Positions 13,511 through 14,647 of a stretch of DNA of 14,647 nt are shown here, one piece after another. The translations under genes were made by a program, and so were the position numbers. Origin of the DNA: Desulfobacula sp. (GTDB lineage: Bacteria; Desulfobacterota; Desulfobacteria; Desulfobacterales; Desulfobacteraceae); NCBI RefSeq assembly GCF_021107415.1, contig NZ_JAIOSW010000096.1, positions 1-14,647 of the forward strand, in the 5' to 3' direction. The first letter of the stretch is position 1. Every line of letters begins with the position of its first letter. The notes beneath the pieces were generated by a model. That model made no database searches. It was not told the origin of the DNA and saw only the letters and a list, made by a program, of their open reading frames with translations.

Positions 13511-14401
13511 TTGGATAAATCTCCAGTAAAAAATCCAGACGTTCTTTCGCAGCGTACAAGTTTTTTAATATTATTTCAATTGCTGAGTACCGAAATGTCC
13601 TTAATTTGGCAAAAGGTACAGGCGGTGGCACAGGCGGTGCTGCTGCAATGTTGTCAAAAAAGCTTATGCCGAATATAGATATGATTATCCGGGAAGAAAA
13701 ACGTTTTATTGTAAGATGAGCTCTGCCCCATGTCGTGGCCGGTCTGGTCACCATTGATTCTATTACAAATCCCGATAAGATGTTTGAAAATGCAGGTATA
13801 AAAAGTGTCATCGCAAGGGCAACCCATGTGGATACTGAAAAAAAAGCTAAAAAAATTGTCTTTATAGGTGCAGGATTTATAAACCTTGAATTAGCCTCAC
13901 TCCCTTCAACAGTCAGGGCGGATTATTATAATGTTACTATTGTTGAACTTTTAGGGCATCCCTTACCATTAATGCTTGATGCGGAAATGGGTTTTAAAAT
14001 ACAAAAATACCTGGTTGGAAAGGGCTTTAACATGCTGATAGGACATAAGGTGACGAAAATAATCGGCTCCAATGGTTATGTTTCAGGGGTGGAGCTTGAA
14101 ACCGGCGAGAAAATCGATGCTGATATTGTCATGCTTTCCGTCGGAACAACGCCGAAGCCTGGACACTTAAGCTTATTTTCGATAAGGAGACTCAACGGTT
14201 AATCGGAGGACAGATCATCAGCGACAGCGATCTCCTGTAAAGGAGATTGATACAATCAACGCCTTGATTCTGGGTGAAAAAATAATTTCTGATTTAACAA
14301 CATTAATGTGCGCCGGAAATCCTGATTTATCCTCTGAACCAAGCCTTGAACCTATTGCGATAGCTGCCGAGCAGGCGCTTTATAACCTTAACAGCTTATG
14401 A
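13511..14401 (+). pseudogene. Decayed NADH oxidase / CoA-disulfide reductase-like gene, TGA at the redox cysteine
   Basis: GGGAGG (13501-13506) precedes a TTG at 13511. The flavoprotein frame is recognisable from 13621 (GGGTGGAAAAML) through REEKRFIVR, then TGA (13717-13719), then ALPHVVAG and ITNPDKMF. In this family and in the gene at 1094 the TGA position is the redox cysteine. About 65 residues are then missing before KKIVFIGAGFINLEL. The reading stays intact to GEKIDADIVMLSVGTTP, jumps near 14160 in another frame to LKLIFDKETQRLIGGQIIS (a loss of well over 100 residues), and shifts again at about 14232 to PVKEIDTINALI. It ends with LEPIAIAAEQALYNL and the stop at 14399. The N-terminal frame is also broken. 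With these lesions it cannot make a full flavoprotein. Confidence 0.8.
13730..13754 (+). promoter_or_regulatory. SECIS-like hairpin behind the TGA codon
   Basis: ATG (13730-13732), bulged TC, then GTGGCC (13735-13740), loop GGTCT (13741-13745), GGTCAC (13746-13751), CAT (13752-13754). The stem has nine pairs, one of them G-U. The GGUCU loop and 5'-side bulge with U match the SelB-binding hairpin of E. coli fdhF, where the loop begins 18 bases after the UGA; here it begins 21 bases after. Confidence 0.5.
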
Positions 14402-14538
14402 ATAACCAGCAGAACAAGGTAATACCTGATCGGCAATCTGGACAGCTATGTGATGCTGACCGTTATTTCCTTTATTTGAAAAGCTCACTTTAGCTGCTGC
14501 TTTCCGGGATACACCTCGTTTAACGAGTTAAAGTATCT

Positions 14539-14647
14539 TTGAGTTTCCCATCAAACCCGCCATCTAATCCTTACATCATAAAGCTCCATAGTATACCGGC
14601 GCAAACAGCAGATCCTATGACGCCTGAAGAGTTGCAGGCCATGGCAT
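14539..14647 (+). CDS. Possible beginning of a ParB-like domain gene (runs off right edge)
   Basis: After a stop at 14521 a frame stays open to the window end. Its last residues, KLHSIPAQTADPMTPEELQAMA, resemble the start of ParB/Spo0J-type domains, where a Pro-Met-(Ser/Thr)-x-Glu-Glu-Leu-x-x-Leu/Met stretch precedes a conserved asp-ile helix. The true start is uncertain: TTG at 14539, ATG at 14617, or neither. It could be a fragment. Too short to be sure. Confidence 0.25.
   Translation, partial: MSFPSNPPSNPYIIKLHSIPAQTADPMTPEELQAMA

Noticed and set aside
13406..13678. 90-codon + strand frame before the decayed flavoprotein
   Set aside because: Its second half reads the glycine-rich FAD motif region in the wrong frame; it is a by-product of the pseudogene's N-terminal damage.

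Overview
The window looks like a chromosomal stretch from an anaerobic, sulfate-reducer-like member of the Desulfobacterota (Desulfobacterales type). This rests on moderate GC, many flavin and Fe-S proteins, a DUF362-ferredoxin protein, a YkgJ cysteine-cluster protein, and a broken flavoprotein gene whose redox-cysteine codon is TGA followed by a selenocysteine-insertion-like hairpin. The taxonomic call is inference. No rRNA, tRNA, CRISPR array or intact insertion sequence was seen.

Layout. Bases 1-687 (-) hold the start of a YkgJ-type cysteine-cluster protein that runs off the left edge. Bases 1094-2458 (+) encode a NADH oxidase/CoA-disulfide-reductase-like flavoprotein, then a hairpin and an AT-rich SAM methyltransferase (2547-3176). 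These two genes lie between two 38-bp direct repeats (672-709 and 3215-3252) that copy the start region of the YkgJ gene. From 3515 to 8081 (+) runs a tight cluster: an Lrp/AsnC regulator, a PanB with all key residues, an unrecognised 420-residue protein, and a Glu/Leu/Phe/Val-type dehydrogenase fused to two CBS domains. It ends in a strong terminator (8109-8151).

Bases 8191-8996 (-) carry an intact PadR repressor gene and, behind it, a TauE/SafE permease gene that has lost its middle and its frame. Bases 9254-10393 (-) encode an AAA/DUF4143 ATPase with a clear promoter. Bases 10679-12792 (+) encode a DUF362 protein with two [4Fe-4S] motifs, directly coupled to a protein with a C-terminal J-domain. 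A small DUF1285-like gene follows on the - strand. Bases 13511-14401 are a decayed second flavoprotein gene, and the right edge may hold the beginning of a ParB-like gene.

Most interesting: (1) the Lrp-PanB-unknown-dehydrogenase cluster. The dehydrogenase pocket residues that normally recognise glutamate are hydrophobic, so it probably works on a branched-chain amino acid. Its 2-oxo acid (2-oxoisovalerate, if valine) is the PanB substrate, and the CBS pair suggests nucleotide control. (2) The decayed flavoprotein with TGA exactly at the redox cysteine and a hairpin with a GGTCT loop 21 bases further on, which looks like the relic of a selenoprotein version of this family.
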